In this document: one piece after another, positions 25,915 through 34,880 of the stretch | Layout: every line of letters begins with the position of its first letter | Numbering within the stretch: position 1 is the first letter of the stretch | Source: Arthrobacter sp. StoSoilB5 | Lineage (GTDB): Bacteria > Actinomycetota > Actinomycetes > Actinomycetales > Micrococcaceae | Length of the DNA: 64,000 nucleotides | Reading direction: 5' to 3' | NCBI RefSeq assembly: GCF_019977235.1 | Contig: NZ_AP024646.1 | Coordinates: 1,116,001 to 1,180,000 of the forward strand | Position numbers and translations under genes: made by a program | Notes under the pieces: model-generated | The model's input: only the letters and a program-made list of their open reading frames with translations | What the model was told of the DNA's origin: nothing | The model's database searches: none

Positions 25915-25980
25915 CCCAACTAGGTCGCACTTAAGCGCGTTCTGAGCTCTCAAAACGCGCTTAAGTGCGACCTACTTGGG
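25915..25980. repeat. 66-base palindrome, element 1
   Basis: Arms 25915-25946 and 25949-25980 are inverted copies of 32 bases with two mismatches around a 2-base centre. The arms begin CCCAACTAGGTCGCAC. It lies 9 bases after the NCS1 stop and 41 before the next ATG. There is no T-run, so a plain intrinsic terminator is unlikely. Its length and CCCAACT ends match a second element at 39463-39528. Confidence 0.85.
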
Positions 25981-26021
25981 CTGACGCTGGGCGCGAATAG
26001 TCAGGATGCTTAGAATTAGGC

Positions 26022-27044
26022 ATGGCACAGGATGAGCGGAACGAAGAAACCGGGCAGCCCAAGCAAAAAGAGGAATCCGAGCAGGCCGAGTCAACAACGG
26101 ATCTCGACGAAGACATCGTGATGGCTTTGGAGAACCACGTCCTTAACCCGGCGGAGGATCCTGAAGACGCATCAGATCCACGGACGATGTATCCGTCCGG
26201 GGAGTTCGAACCGCAAACCCAGGACTACCCGGGCTGGACCGAGGCAATGAACCCGCGCCCGGACCATGGAGAGCAAAGCTACGTGGGCCATCACCGCATG
26301 ATGGGTTTCCGGACCCTGATTACAGGCGGAGACAGCGGAATTGGAAGAGCCGTAGCCATTGCGTTCGCCCGTGAAGGTGCTGATGTGGCGTTTACGTATT
26401 TGCCCGAAGAGGAGCAGGACGCCGAATTGACGGTCCAGTTGATCGAAGCCGCGGGCAGCCGTGCACTGGCGCTTCCGGGGGATCTGCGGGACGAGGAATT
26501 CTGCCAGGAAGTCATCGCCCAAACCCTGGAAGAGTTCGGTGGCCTGAACGTCCTGGTGAATAACGCGGGGTTCCAAATGACCACCAGCCAGGGGATCGAA
26601 GACCTCAGCAGCGAGCAGTTCGACCGGACTTTCAAGAGCAACGTCTACGCCCTCTTCTGGCTTACCAAAGCGGCCTTGTCCCACTTGCACCCCGGGGCCT
26701 CGATCATCAACACCTCATCGATCCAGGGCTACCATCCGAGTCCCTCGCTCATCGACTATGCCGCCACCAAGGCGGCCATCAACAGCATGACGTTCTCGTT
26801 GGCAGAATCCCTGGGATCCAAGGGGATCCGGGTCAATGCCGTAGCTCCCGGTCCGGTGTGGACCCCTTTGCAACCACCAACCCAGCCCGAGGAGAAGATC
26901 GTGAAGTTCGGCCAGGACACGCCTCTGGGACGGGCAGGCCAGCCTGCTGAACTTGCCGCCACGTACGTTCTCCTTGCTACGGAGGAGTCCAGCTACATCT
27001 CCGGATCAGTCATCGGGGTGACCGGCGGAAAGCACCTCGCCTAA
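26022..27044 (+). CDS. SDR family oxidoreductase, stress-type with N-terminal extension
   Basis: A 340-residue short-chain dehydrogenase. Residues 1-85 form an acidic, Gln/Glu-rich extension; the Rossmann motif then appears as TGGDSGIGRAVAIAF, with NNAGFQ, the catalytic Ser in INTSSIQGYHPS and the Tyr-Lys pair in DYAATKAAI. This layout is that of the YhdF/YhxC/YhxD-type SDRs often induced by general stress. Substrate unknown. Start ATG 26022. The gene faces the alcohol dehydrogenase gene convergently, with 26 bases between the stops. Confidence 0.92.
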   Translation: MAQDERNEETGQPKQKEESEQAESTTDLDEDIVMALENHVLNPAEDPEDASDPRTMYPSGEFEPQTQDYPGWTEAMNPRPDHGEQSYVGHHRMMGFRTLITGGDSGIGRAVAIAFAREGADVAFTYLPEEEQDAELTVQLIEAAGSRALALPGDLRDEEFCQEVIAQTLEEFGGLNVLVNNAGFQMTTSQGIEDLSSEQFDRTFKSNVYALFWLTKAALSHLHPGASIINTSSIQGYHPSPSLIDYAATKAAINSMTFSLAESLGSKGIRVNAVAPGPVWTPLQPPTQPEEKIVKFGQDTPLGRAGQPAELAATYVLLATEESSYISGSVIGVTGGKHLA

Positions 27045-27070
27045 GCCGCTGCGGCCAGTTCATCCACCGA

Positions 27071-28246
27071 TCAGGGCTTGAGGACCACTTTGATGCAGCC
27101 GTCCTGCTTCTTCTGGAATTTCTCGTAGAGGGCAGGCGCCTCATCCAGGCCACCTGTGTGGGTGACCAGGTGCATGACTCCCAGCGGATCGGCGTCGTCC
27201 TCTACCAAGGGGAGCAGTTGGTCAGTCCAGCTGCGTACGTTGCATTGCCCCATGCGGAGCTGGATCTGCTTGTCGAACATTGTCATGAGCGGTATCGGAT
27301 CGGCTTGGCCGCCGTAAACGCCGCTGAGTGAAACAGTCCCACCACGCCGCACCAGGTCCACCGCCGTGTGGAGGGCGGCAAGGCGGTCCACGCTCATGGT
27401 CTCCATGGCCACCTGCGCCGGCTTGTCGGGGAGGAGGGAGACCGCCCGGTGCAGGAATGATGCCACCGGTGACCCGTGGGCTTCCATGCCTACGGCATCC
27501 ACCACTCCGTCCGGACCGCGACCCAGGGTCTCCTCGCGGATCTGGGCGGCGACGTCCGAGCTGTAGTCCATGGTCTCTACTCCGTGTTCTTCCGCCATGG
27601 CCCGGCGCTCAGGAACCGGGTCCACGCCAATGACGCGGAAACCTTTGTGGATGCCAACTCTGGAGGCGAACTGGCCCACAGGACCGAGTCCGAGCACCGC
27701 CAACGTGCCGCCCTCGGGGACGTTGGCGTATTCCACGGCCTGCCAGGCAGTGGGCAGGATGTCGGAGAGGAACAGGTAGCGTTCATCAGGCAGGTTTGAA
27801 TCCACCTTGATGGGGCCGTAGTCACCGAAAGGCACACGCAGGTACTGTGCCTGGCCACCCGGGACGGAGCCGTAGAGTTCGGAGTATCCAAAGAGTGCAG
27901 CCCCTGAGCCCTTGGCTTTGACCTGCGTTGTTTCGCACTGCGACTGCAGGCCTTGGTTGCACATGTAGCACCGGCCGCAGGAGATGTTGAAAGGCACAAC
28001 AACGCGGTCGCCCTTTTGGAGCCTGTGGACCTCCGAACCTACTTCTTCAACGATTCCCATGGGCTCGTGGCCTATGACGTCACCCTTGTGCATGTAGGGG
28101 CCCAGGATTTCGTAGAGGTGCAGGTCCGAGCCGCATATAGCCGTGGATGTTATTCGGACAATTATGTCCGTTGGTTCCTGGATGACGGGATCGGGGACGT
28201 CTATGACGGCCAACGAGCGCCTGCCCTGCCATGTCACTGCTTTCAC
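27071..28246 (-). CDS. zinc-dependent alcohol dehydrogenase (formaldehyde dehydrogenase-like)
   Basis: A 391-residue medium-chain dehydrogenase. The catalytic zinc residues are in TAICGSDLHLYE and VIGHEPMGIVEEVG, and the structural zinc lobe in CGRCYMCNQGLQSQCE. The NAD-binding loop is LAVLGLGPVGQFAS. The length and LQSQCE features resemble glutathione-independent formaldehyde dehydrogenases and related threonine/alcohol dehydrogenases. GTG 28246 is the start because AAGGAGTGCGATT precedes it and gives MKAVTWQGRR; the frame is open upstream. Substrate not assigned. Confidence 0.92.
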   Translation of the reverse strand: MKAVTWQGRRSLAVIDVPDPVIQEPTDIIVRITSTAICGSDLHLYEILGPYMHKGDVIGHEPMGIVEEVGSEVHRLQKGDRVVVPFNISCGRCYMCNQGLQSQCETTQVKAKGSGAALFGYSELYGSVPGGQAQYLRVPFGDYGPIKVDSNLPDERYLFLSDILPTAWQAVEYANVPEGGTLAVLGLGPVGQFASRVGIHKGFRVIGVDPVPERRAMAEEHGVETMDYSSDVAAQIREETLGRGPDGVVDAVGMEAHGSPVASFLHRAVSLLPDKPAQVAMETMSVDRLAALHTAVDLVRRGGTVSLSGVYGGQADPIPLMTMFDKQIQLRMGQCNVRSWTDQLLPLVEDDADPLGVMHLVTHTGGLDEAPALYEKFQKKQDGCIKVVLKP

Positions 28247-28377
28247 AATCGCACTCCTTGCTCTTGGCTGGAGGTGTCCCGCGCTGCATGAGACCCTTCC
28301 AGCGAAGCAGAGTTGGCACCAGCACACAAGGACTCCGGTGGCCTCGACAGGCCCGGACGCCAGGCCTACATTGAGCT

Positions 28378-28581
28378 ATGAGTGAAGAACCAAGAGAACC
28401 GGACAAAGCACCCGCTGACGCCGAACAACCTCCGGTGAGTGCCGACGTCGGGCATTCCGGCAGCAGCCCCGGCACGGGGGATTTCAGCACGGAAGTAGAC
28501 CCAACGTTTATCCCTGATGAGAGCGGCGAGACGCCGGATGAGAAGCGCGCCAGGGAACACCCTGAGGCCACTGGAAGCTAG
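28378..28581 (+). CDS. small acidic, probably disordered protein
   Basis: A 67-residue protein rich in Glu, Asp, Pro and Ser with no hydrophobic core (EEPREPDKAPADAEQPP, then DESGETPDEKRAREHPEAT). I do not recognise a family. It starts with ATG 28378 without a clear ribosome site and diverges from the alcohol dehydrogenase gene. The base composition and codon use fit the neighbours, but it could be a chance open frame. Confidence 0.5.
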   Translation: MSEEPREPDKAPADAEQPPVSADVGHSGSSPGTGDFSTEVDPTFIPDESGETPDEKRAREHPEATGS

Positions 28582-28690
28582 CTTTCCAAGCAACGACGAC
28601 GGCGGCCCTGCGGACGATGCCGACAGCCACCTGTTGCCATCACATAGTAAGTAGCCTGATTACCAGTGTTAAGCTGAGGTACAAGGTTTT

Positions 28691-28710
28691 CCCGGGCAAG
28701 GGTGCCCGGG
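28691..28710 (+). other. strong hairpin in the leader of the membrane-anchored gene
   Basis: CCCGGGCA and TGCCCGGG pair perfectly around AGGG. It lies about 110 bases before the start of the next gene and is followed by a purine-rich stretch (GAATAAGGGG), so it may be a 5'-leader structure. No T-run follows. Confidence 0.4.
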
Positions 28711-28819
28711 GAATAAGGGGATTGAACGAACGAGGAAATGGGTACAGCTTCAGTACCGGGCAGGGCATGGGCTACGGACGGCGCCCAATAACAAGCCGTC
28801 CACGAGGGAGGCAATTCAC

Positions 28820-29347
28820 ATGGACACAGGGCAATTGGTATTGATCATCGTGTTGGCCGTGGTCGTAGTCGCTGCTGTGATCATCGCGGTAGTCGTAGGA
28901 CGCAAGAAGAAGACCGAACTCAACCGCCGCCGGGCGGGGGAACTGCGGGAAAAGGCCGACCAGGAAGCTGTGGGTGCGCACCAAGCTAAAGCACAGTCTG
29001 CCCAGGCCGAGGCCGCTGCGGTTCAGGCGGAAGTCGAGGCCAATCGGCTCCGGCGCGAAGCACAGCGCCACGCGGAGAAAGCAAATGAAGCGAGCGGACG
29101 CGTCGAGGAGAATCTGCGACATGCCGACAAAGTCGACCCGGACGTCAAGACGGACCGCGATCGGGAAAACGACGCAGACCGGAATCGTTCGGATGACGTC
29201 CGTGCGCAGGACGCGGGTGGGGAACGCATGACCCGGGATCGTTCCGCGGGCGACGGGGTAGTAAGGGAAGAGCCCTTGCGGGACTCTGCGACACGGGACG
29301 TACGTCCTCGCGATGGCTCTCCGCGGGAAGGCGACAGGAACGTGTAA
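28820..29347 (+). CDS. membrane-anchored coiled-coil protein, highly charged
   Basis: A 175-residue protein. Residues about 5-28 are one membrane helix (LVLIIVLAVVVVAAVIIAVVV), followed by RKKK, a helical coiled coil rich in Ala, Glu, Gln and Arg (about 35-100) and a disordered Arg/Asp/Glu tail. The topology is N-out or N-in with a cytoplasmic charged tail, judged from the RKKK stop. A good GAGGGAGG precedes the ATG. I do not recognise a function; the layout resembles envelope or stress proteins of actinobacteria. Confidence 0.72.
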   Translation: MDTGQLVLIIVLAVVVVAAVIIAVVVGRKKKTELNRRRAGELREKADQEAVGAHQAKAQSAQAEAAAVQAEVEANRLRREAQRHAEKANEASGRVEENLRHADKVDPDVKTDRDRENDADRNRSDDVRAQDAGGERMTRDRSAGDGVVREEPLRDSATRDVRPRDGSPREGDRNV

Positions 29348-29371
29348 GTACAGGGGATAGGGAGGCAGGAA

Positions 29372-30004
29372 GTGAGCATCGTGGTGAGACGGACCGGCCA
29401 GGCGCTGCGTGCAGCGGATTCGAAGCACAACCGGCATGCAGTGGACGTTGTCTTGGGCCATTTGGGTGAGATCGGTCCGGCCGTTGCGGCCTTGCGCCGC
29501 GAATCGTCGCGGCTCGCTGAATGGGGCGAGGAGTTGGCCCGTGTCCGGCTGCGGGGCGGCAGTGTGTTCGCTGCCGGGAGTGATGGCTCTGCTCACGAAG
29601 CACAGAGGTTCGCTACCGAGCTTGCCGCCCACGATGCCAACGATGGCTCGCCCGGCGATGGCGCGGTCTTCAAGGCCATATCGGTCAACAAGGAGGCCGG
29701 CAGCGGGGCCGATGGAAGCATCAGCGGCCAGATTCCGCAGTTGGTGCGACGCGGAGACATTGTGGTGTTGCTGGCCGCCAAGGGGATCACGGACGATCTC
29801 CGGGATGCGGCTGCCGCCGCAAAATCCGCGGGAGCGCGGGTGTGGGCCCTGACCGGCAAGGAATCCAAGGACCTCGCCCAGGCTGTCAATGAAGCCATCT
29901 GCATTGACACGGATCCACCTCATGCCGAAGAAGCCCATCTTGTTGCGGTGCTAGCCCTGTGCGAGTGCTTCGACGAGGCAATGCGGGAGATCAGGGCACG
30001 GTGA
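29372..30004 (+). CDS. SIS domain protein, divergent phosphoheptose isomerase-like
   Basis: A 210-residue protein with the SIS fold of GmhA-type sugar-phosphate isomerases. GGSVFAAGSDGSAHEAQRFATEL matches the GNGGSAxxAxH region. The second phosphate loop, usually SxSGxxxN, is LLAAKGITDDLRDAA here, so the sugar-phosphate binding site is altered. GTG 29372 follows GGAGGCAGGAA. The role is uncertain: a phosphosugar isomerase, a regulator or a binding protein. It follows the coiled-coil gene after 24 bases on the same strand. Confidence 0.78.
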   Translation: MSIVVRRTGQALRAADSKHNRHAVDVVLGHLGEIGPAVAALRRESSRLAEWGEELARVRLRGGSVFAAGSDGSAHEAQRFATELAAHDANDGSPGDGAVFKAISVNKEAGSGADGSISGQIPQLVRRGDIVVLLAAKGITDDLRDAAAAAKSAGARVWALTGKESKDLAQAVNEAICIDTDPPHAEEAHLVAVLALCECFDEAMREIRAR

Positions 30005-30091
30005 GGTGTGATCTGACCCTCAATCGGAATAGTTGCAGACGCTGCACAGTTGCCAAGGAGTGAACCTCATTCATTCTGAAAGGAACTGCGC

Positions 30092-31162
30092 ATGCTGTTT
30101 TCCCCTCTGGCCCTCGGCGAGCTCGAACTTCCCAACCGACTGGTGATGGCGCCGCTGACCCGTCTTCGCGCCGGCGTCCAGGGCGTGCCGGGTTCTTTGA
30201 TCGCGGAGCACTACCGTCAGCGCGCTTCCCTCGGGCTGATTGTCAGCGAGGGTACATACCCGACGCCTGCAGGCCAGTCCTACCCCGGGCAACCCGGGCT
30301 GGTCACAGAGGCGCAGATTGCGGGTTGGAAGAAGGTGACGGACGCCGTTCACGCGGAAGGCGGACGTATCTTCGCGCAGATCATGCACGGTGGGCGTGTT
30401 TCACACGCCGACATCACCGGTGGTCACGAGATCGTCGGCCCCAGCGCCGTGGCCATTGAAGGGGACGTCCGCACGCCCCATGGCAAGCAGCCTTACCCGG
30501 TGCCCCGCGAACTCCGCACTGACGAGCTGCCGTCCGTCATTCAGGAGATCGTCACTGCCTCCAAGAACGCGATCGAGGCAGGATTCGATGGCGTCGAACT
30601 GCACTCCGCCAACGGTTACCTGCTGCACGAATTCCTGGCGCCCAACTCGAACGTTCGCACGGACAGCTACGGTGGCTCCCCGGAGAACCGCGCCCGCTTC
30701 GTGATCGAGACGGTCAATGCCGTGGTGGAAGCGCTCGGCGCCAACCGCGTGGGCATCCGGATCTCCCCCGAACACAATGTGCAGGGCATCGCGGAGACGG
30801 ATGCCGCAGTCGTACGCGCAACCTACGAGGTCCTCGTGGACACCATCGCCCCGCTCAACCTCGCGTACCTGAGCATCCTGCACCACGAGCCCAAGGGTGC
30901 GCTGGTCCAGGATCTTCGCGAGCGTTTCAACGGCACTTTCCTGGTCAACACCGGCTTCAGCGAGATCACTACCCGCGATGAAGCTTTCGCCATCATCGAA
31001 GAAGGTCTCGCCGACGCCGTTGTGGTTGGCCGCCCAGCCATCGCAAATCCGGACCTTGCCCGCCGCTGGCGTGAAAGCCTGCCGCTGAACGAACCGGACG
31101 CTTCGACGTTCTACGCGGACGGCGCCGAGGGTTACACGGACTACCCGTTCTACGCGAACTAA
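30092..31162 (+). CDS. old yellow enzyme family alkene reductase
   Basis: A 356-residue FMN-dependent ene-reductase of the OYE / N-ethylmaleimide reductase group. LPNRLVMAPLTRLRAG at the N-terminus, FAQIMHGGRVSH, FDGVELHSANGYLLHEFLAPNSN and the FMN phosphate site in VVVGRPAIANPDL are typical. It reduces activated C=C bonds of enones, nitro compounds or quinones with NAD(P)H. The ATG at 30092 follows GAAAGGA. It stands alone, followed by a strong terminator-like hairpin. Confidence 0.94.
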   Translation: MLFSPLALGELELPNRLVMAPLTRLRAGVQGVPGSLIAEHYRQRASLGLIVSEGTYPTPAGQSYPGQPGLVTEAQIAGWKKVTDAVHAEGGRIFAQIMHGGRVSHADITGGHEIVGPSAVAIEGDVRTPHGKQPYPVPRELRTDELPSVIQEIVTASKNAIEAGFDGVELHSANGYLLHEFLAPNSNVRTDSYGGSPENRARFVIETVNAVVEALGANRVGIRISPEHNVQGIAETDAAVVRATYEVLVDTIAPLNLAYLSILHHEPKGALVQDLRERFNGTFLVNTGFSEITTRDEAFAIIEEGLADAVVVGRPAIANPDLARRWRESLPLNEPDASTFYADGAEGYTDYPFYAN

Positions 31163-31187
31163 AGAGCAGCACCTCAAGCAAGGCGCG

Positions 31188-31219
31188 CGACGTCGGCACT
31201 CACCTGAGTGCCGACGTCG
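31188..31219 (+). terminator. perfect 15-base hairpin after the alkene reductase
   Basis: CGACGTCGGCACTCA and its perfect reverse complement are separated by CC. Outer AGCAGCAC and GTGCTGCT (31169-31175 and after 31219) pair further. A CTTCCT tail rather than a T-run follows. I infer a terminator or mRNA-stability element for the upstream gene; the gntR gene begins 25 bases later. Confidence 0.7.
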
Positions 31220-31225
31220 TGCTGC

Positions 31226-31239
31226 TTCCTATAGGATTT
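31226..31239. promoter_or_regulatory. candidate GntR operator at the gntR start
   Basis: TTCCTATAGGATTT contains the palindrome TCCTATAGGA and lies 5 bases before the gntR ATG, covering its ribosome site. The same 14 bases occur in reverse orientation at 32084-32097 before the downstream operon. I infer autorepression by the GntR protein. Confidence 0.6.
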
Positions 31240-31244
31240 GTGGC

Positions 31245-31943
31245 ATGTCTGAACCTTCGCCGGCTCTTGCCCGCCCCGGCTTTCCCGTCAGCCGCCAAGT
31301 GCTGGCCGACCACGTGTATGAAGCCCTCCTCGAGTGGCTCATGGATGGTCGACTCGAACCCGGGGCCGCAGTGAGCATCGACGGTATGGCACGGGAATTG
31401 GACGTTTCTCCCACTCCGGTGCGTGAAGCGTTGGCGCGCCTGGAGCACACGGGCATGGTGCGGCGCGTGGCGTTGAAGGGCTACCGAGTGGCCCCCGTGT
31501 TTACGCGCGAGGATTTCGCTGAACTCATGGAGGCGCGGCTGTCCATCGAGCCCGTGAATGCCCGCCTCGCCTGCTCGCGCATGACTTCGGAAGGCTTGGA
31601 CGCGCTGAGGCAAGCGGTCGAGGACCTCAAGACTGCCCCGCGCGGTGGCACGTTCGCTGAGTACCGCAGCTACCTTGAGGCTGACGAGCGTTTTCACCAA
31701 CTGATCGCAGCCCAAGCCAAGAACCAGTTCCTGCTCACGGCATACAACACGCTGGGCGGGCAGATCCAGCGCTTCCGGTTGTTTGGGGGAGTGGGCATCA
31801 CGGATGCGGAGCAGGCTATCGCTGAGCACCAGGCCGTGCTGGACGCGATGACCAGTGGAGATCCCGAGAAAGCCGCGGAGGCAATGGTCGATCACGTGGA
31901 AAAGGTGCGGGGTCGCGCTATGGCTGACGCGCCGGAAGACTGA
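31245..31943 (+). CDS. GntR family regulator (FCD-type)
   Basis: A 232-residue regulator with an N-terminal winged helix (ADHVYEALLEWLMDGRLEPGAAVSIDGMARELDVSPTPVREALARLE, residues about 20-70) and a C-terminal all-helical FCD ligand domain (LACSRMTSEGLDALR, DERFHQLIAAQAKNQ, DHVEKVRG). It precedes the sugar-phosphate operon on the same strand and shares a 14-base palindromic site with it, so I infer that it represses the operon and itself. The inducer is probably a pathway sugar or sugar phosphate. Confidence 0.93.
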   Translation: MSEPSPALARPGFPVSRQVLADHVYEALLEWLMDGRLEPGAAVSIDGMARELDVSPTPVREALARLEHTGMVRRVALKGYRVAPVFTREDFAELMEARLSIEPVNARLACSRMTSEGLDALRQAVEDLKTAPRGGTFAEYRSYLEADERFHQLIAAQAKNQFLLTAYNTLGGQIQRFRLFGGVGITDAEQAIAEHQAVLDAMTSGDPEKAAEAMVDHVEKVRGRAMADAPED

Positions 31944-31961
31944 CAACCGCTGCTTAAACGA

Positions 31962-31991
31962 AGGCTCGTCGCTGATGCGGCGGGCCTTTTT
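31962..31991 (+). terminator. intrinsic terminator after gntR
   Basis: AGGCTCGTCGC (31962-31972) and GCGGCGGGCCT (31977-31987) form an 11-base stem with G-T pairs around TGAT, followed by a run of T. This is a classic intrinsic terminator, so the downstream operon needs its own promoter. Confidence 0.8.
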
Positions 31992-32061
31992 CCTGCCCGC
32001 AGTGAGCCCCTTCACAGTCATATGTAAGACATATAGGATCTAGGAAGTTTCACTCAAAGGG

Positions 32062-32097
32062 TTGACAGCTTCATCCGGTTCGTAAATCCTATAGGAA
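32062..32097 (+). promoter_or_regulatory. promoter and GntR operator of the tetritol-type operon
   Basis: TTGACA at 32062-32067 is a consensus -35 box; a weak -10 candidate (AATCCT, 32085-32090) lies 17 bases on. AAATCCTATAGGAA at 32084-32097 is the reverse complement of the site before gntR and covers the -10 region, as expected for a repressor. A partial copy (TATAGGAT) lies at 32032-32039. The operon's first ATG is at 32125. Confidence 0.6.
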
Positions 32098-32124
32098 ACA
32101 GGATTCCACGAAGGAGTGATCATC

Positions 32125-33126
32125 ATGGCGTATACCGCCGAGAATTGGCCCATCACCGCGGCCCTCCTGCAGTTCCCCGGCACCGACGCTGCGGGACAGC
32201 ACATCAACGACGCCGATGCTTCCGTTTGGGCTTCGGTCCTCCAGGAAGTCAAGGACGCGGGTTTCGCCAACGCGGACTTGACCGACAGTTGGGTCCGTCC
32301 CGGCGACCTCAGCAAGGGGCGCCTGGCCGAGTTCAAGCAGACCGCTGACGAAGTGGGCATCGGCGTGCCGGTCATCTCGGCCATCCGCCGCAGCGTCATC
32401 CACACCCAGGACTGGGCAGACAACCTCGCGTACAGCCACCGAACCATCGACGCCGCCGCCGAGCTCGGTTGCGAAGTTGTCTCGTTCGGCCTCCACCAGG
32501 CCATCACCCCGGAGCAGCAGAAGCAGCTGTGGTTCTGGACCGTCGAGGGCTACAAGGACCCCGTGGGGGACAAGGAAGCGTGGGGCAACGCAGTGTCCCG
32601 CATCCGTGAACTCGGCAAGCACGCAGCGGACGCCGGCATCCTCCTCTCCCTGGAAATGTACGAGGACACCTACCTCGGCACCGCAGACTCGTCCGTTCGG
32701 CTGGTGCAAGACATTGGCCTGGACAACGTCGGCCTCAACCCGGACCTGGGCAACCTCATCCGCCTGCATCGGCCCATCGAGGACTGGCGCGAGATGGTGG
32801 CCAAGACGCTGCCCTACTCCAACTACTGGCACATGAAGAACTACATCCGCGATGAAGACGTTGCCCGCGACAGCTACATCACCATGCCGGCTCCGATGGA
32901 AAGCGGGCTCATCAATTACCGCGAAGCCTTCAAAGTGGCACTGTCCGTCGGCTTCCAAGGCATCCTCTGCACCGAGCACTACGGCGGCGACGGCCTCAGC
33001 GTCACGGCCAGCAACCAGGACTACCTGCGCCGCCATGTCCTCCCGAAGACGGACGGCTACGCGCTCGGCCAGAGCCAAGTTGCGCAGGGGCGCCAGCAGC
33101 CCGCAGCCGAATTCGCAGGAGTCTAG
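32125..33126 (+). CDS. sugar phosphate isomerase/epimerase (xylose isomerase-like TIM barrel; LerI-like)
   Basis: A 333-residue TIM-barrel protein of the AP-endonuclease 2 / xylose isomerase-like superfamily. Metal-ligand-type residues fall in LLSLEMYEDT, NPDLGNLIRLH, YWHMKNY and CTEHYGGD. AAGGAG lies 8 bases before ATG 32125; a GTG at 32116 is an overlapping alternative. In tetritol pathways of mycobacteria a protein of this fold (LerI) converts L-erythrulose 1-phosphate to D-erythrulose 4-phosphate. The DhaKL kinase and RpiB directly downstream fit that, but sugar specificity is inferred from context. Confidence 0.82.
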   Translation: MAYTAENWPITAALLQFPGTDAAGQHINDADASVWASVLQEVKDAGFANADLTDSWVRPGDLSKGRLAEFKQTADEVGIGVPVISAIRRSVIHTQDWADNLAYSHRTIDAAAELGCEVVSFGLHQAITPEQQKQLWFWTVEGYKDPVGDKEAWGNAVSRIRELGKHAADAGILLSLEMYEDTYLGTADSSVRLVQDIGLDNVGLNPDLGNLIRLHRPIEDWREMVAKTLPYSNYWHMKNYIRDEDVARDSYITMPAPMESGLINYREAFKVALSVGFQGILCTEHYGGDGLSVTASNQDYLRRHVLPKTDGYALGQSQVAQGRQQPAAEFAGV

Positions 33127-33129
33127 GAA

Positions 33130-34878
33130 ATGACCCAGATTTTCGACAACCCGGCAGACTTTGCCGATGAAGCCCTGGACGGTTTCGTGGCTGCCAACCG
33201 CGGCTACGTCGCACGCGTCGATGGTGGCGTGGTCCGCTCCACGGAGGTCCCGTCAGGCCAGGTAGCGCTGGTGGTGGGTGGCGGATCAGGACACTACCCG
33301 GCATTCGCTGGGCTGGTGGGCCCCGGACTGGCAACGGGCTCCGCTTGCGGGAACATGTTCGCCTCCCCGGCGGCCGGTCAGGTGTACCGCGTAGCGAAGG
33401 CGGCCAACGCCGGTGGCGGCGTGCTGCTGAGCTACGGCAACTATGCCGGCGACGTCCTGCATTTCGGGCAGGCCCAGCTCCGGCTCAACGCCGAGGGCAT
33501 CGAAACCCGAACAGTCACCGTCACCGATGACATCGCCAGCGCCCCGATCGACCAACTCGAAAAGCGACGTGGAATTGCCGGGGACCTCACCGTTTTCAAG
33601 ATTGCGGGCGCCGCCGCAGAAGCGGGACTGAACCTTGACGACGTCGAGCGTTTGGCCATCAAGACCAACTACCGCACGCGTTCCCTCGGTGTGGCCTTCG
33701 ACGGCTGCACGCTTCCCGGCGCCAAGGATCCGCTGTTCCATGTCCCGGCCGGCCAGATGTCGCTTGGCCTGGGGATTCACGGCGAGCCTGGTATCTCCGA
33801 GCACCCGATGCCCACTGCTTCTGAGCTGGCAGAACTCCTCGTTTCCAAGCTCCTGGCGGACAAGCCCGACGACGCCGGGGACCGCGTGGTGGCCATCGTC
33901 AACGGCTTGGGCACCGTGAAGTACGACGAACTATTCCTGCTGTTCGGCAAGGTGGAGAAGCTGCTCACCGCCGCCGGCCTCACGGTTGTTGAACCCGAGT
34001 GCGGCGAGCTGGTGACCAGCCTGGACATGTCCGGACTCTCGCTGACGCTGCTGTGGCTGGATGAGGAACTGGAACAGTATTGGGCTGCGCCCGCGGATAC
34101 TCCCGCTTTCCGTAAAGGCAGCATGGCACCGCGCACACCTCGCGCTGAGGCAACAGTCGACGACGCCGAAACGGCTGCCGTCGAACAGTCCACCGTGGCT
34201 GCCGCCGAACTCGGGCGGCAGGCCGCTGCCATCCTCGTCCAGGTGCGGGAGGTCGTCGTCGAGCATGAAGAGGAGCTCGGCAAGCTGGATGCGATCGCCG
34301 GCGATGGCGACCACGGCATCGGCATGCGTCGTGGCGTGGACGCCGCAGCCGCCGCGGGAGGGGCAGCGTCCGGTTCCTCCGTATCGCGGGTCCTTGCAGC
34401 GGCGGGCGAGGCCTGGAGCGAACGCGCCGGCGGAACATCCGGAGCACTGTGGGGCTCGGCCGTGATCGCGGCAGGGCAGGCGCTCGGCAACCGCGAATCG
34501 TATTCGTCCAGGGACGCGGCCGCAGCCGTCAAAGCCTTCGCGGACGCCATCACCGAACTCGGCAAGGCCGACCCCGGGGACAAGACCATGGTGGACGCGC
34601 TCCTCCCGTTCCGGGACGCGTTCCTGACAGAGCTCGACGGAGGTGCTCCGGTTGACCGGGCGCTGGCAGTTGCCGCTGCGGCCGCTGAGTCCGCTGCCGC
34701 AAAGACCGCAGATCTGCGTCCGCTCAAGGGCCGGGCCCGACCCCTTGCGGAGAAGAGCCTTGGACACCCGGATCCCGGAGCAGTGTCCTTTGGCCTGATC
34801 ACCGCCAGGATTTCGCAATTCATCGATTCACAACTGGCCACCGCTGCGTCAGCGGCAACGGCCGGAAACGGAGCCTGA
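33130..34878 (+). CDS. dihydroxyacetone kinase family protein, DhaK-DhaL fusion (erythrulose kinase-like)
   Basis: A 582-residue single-chain ATP-dependent kinase. Residues 1-335 form DhaK ([15 protein letters not shown]; the substrate-binding His in [14 protein letters not shown]). A Thr/Glu/Ala linker follows, then DhaL from about 355 to 575 with the Mg-ATP motif [11 protein letters not shown] and [10 protein letters not shown]. This is the layout of DAK-type kinases and of LerK, the L-erythrulose kinase. It begins 3 bases after the isomerase stop. In this operon it probably phosphorylates a tetrulose, although dihydroxyacetone cannot be excluded. Confidence 0.9.
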   Translation: MTQIFDNPADFADEALDGFVAANRGYVARVDGGVVRSTEVPSGQVALVVGGGSGHYPAFAGLVGPGLATGSACGNMFASPAAGQVYRVAKAANAGGGVLLSYGNYAGDVLHFGQAQLRLNAEGIETRTVTVTDDIASAPIDQLEKRRGIAGDLTVFKIAGAAAEAGLNLDDVERLAIKTNYRTRSLGVAFDGCTLPGAKDPLFHVPAGQMSLGLGIHGEPGISEHPMPTASELAELLVSKLLADKPDDAGDRVVAIVNGLGTVKYDELFLLFGKVEKLLTAAGLTVVEPECGELVTSLDMSGLSLTLLWLDEELEQYWAAPADTPAFRKGSMAPRTPRAEATVDDAETAAVEQSTVAAAELGRQAAAILVQVREVVVEHEEELGKLDAIAGDGDHGIGMRRGVDAAAAAGGAASGSSVSRVLAAAGEAWSERAGGTSGALWGSAVIAAGQALGNRESYSSRDAAAAVKAFADAITELGKADPGDKTMVDALLPFRDAFLTELDGGAPVDRALAVAAAAAESAAAKTADLRPLKGRARPLAEKSLGHPDPGAVSFGLITARISQFIDSQLATAASAATAGNGA

Positions 34879-34880
34879 GC

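Noticed and set aside
25915..25980. Element 1 as a simple intrinsic terminator
   Set aside because: It is too long and has no T-run. I list it as a repeat instead; termination would need testing.
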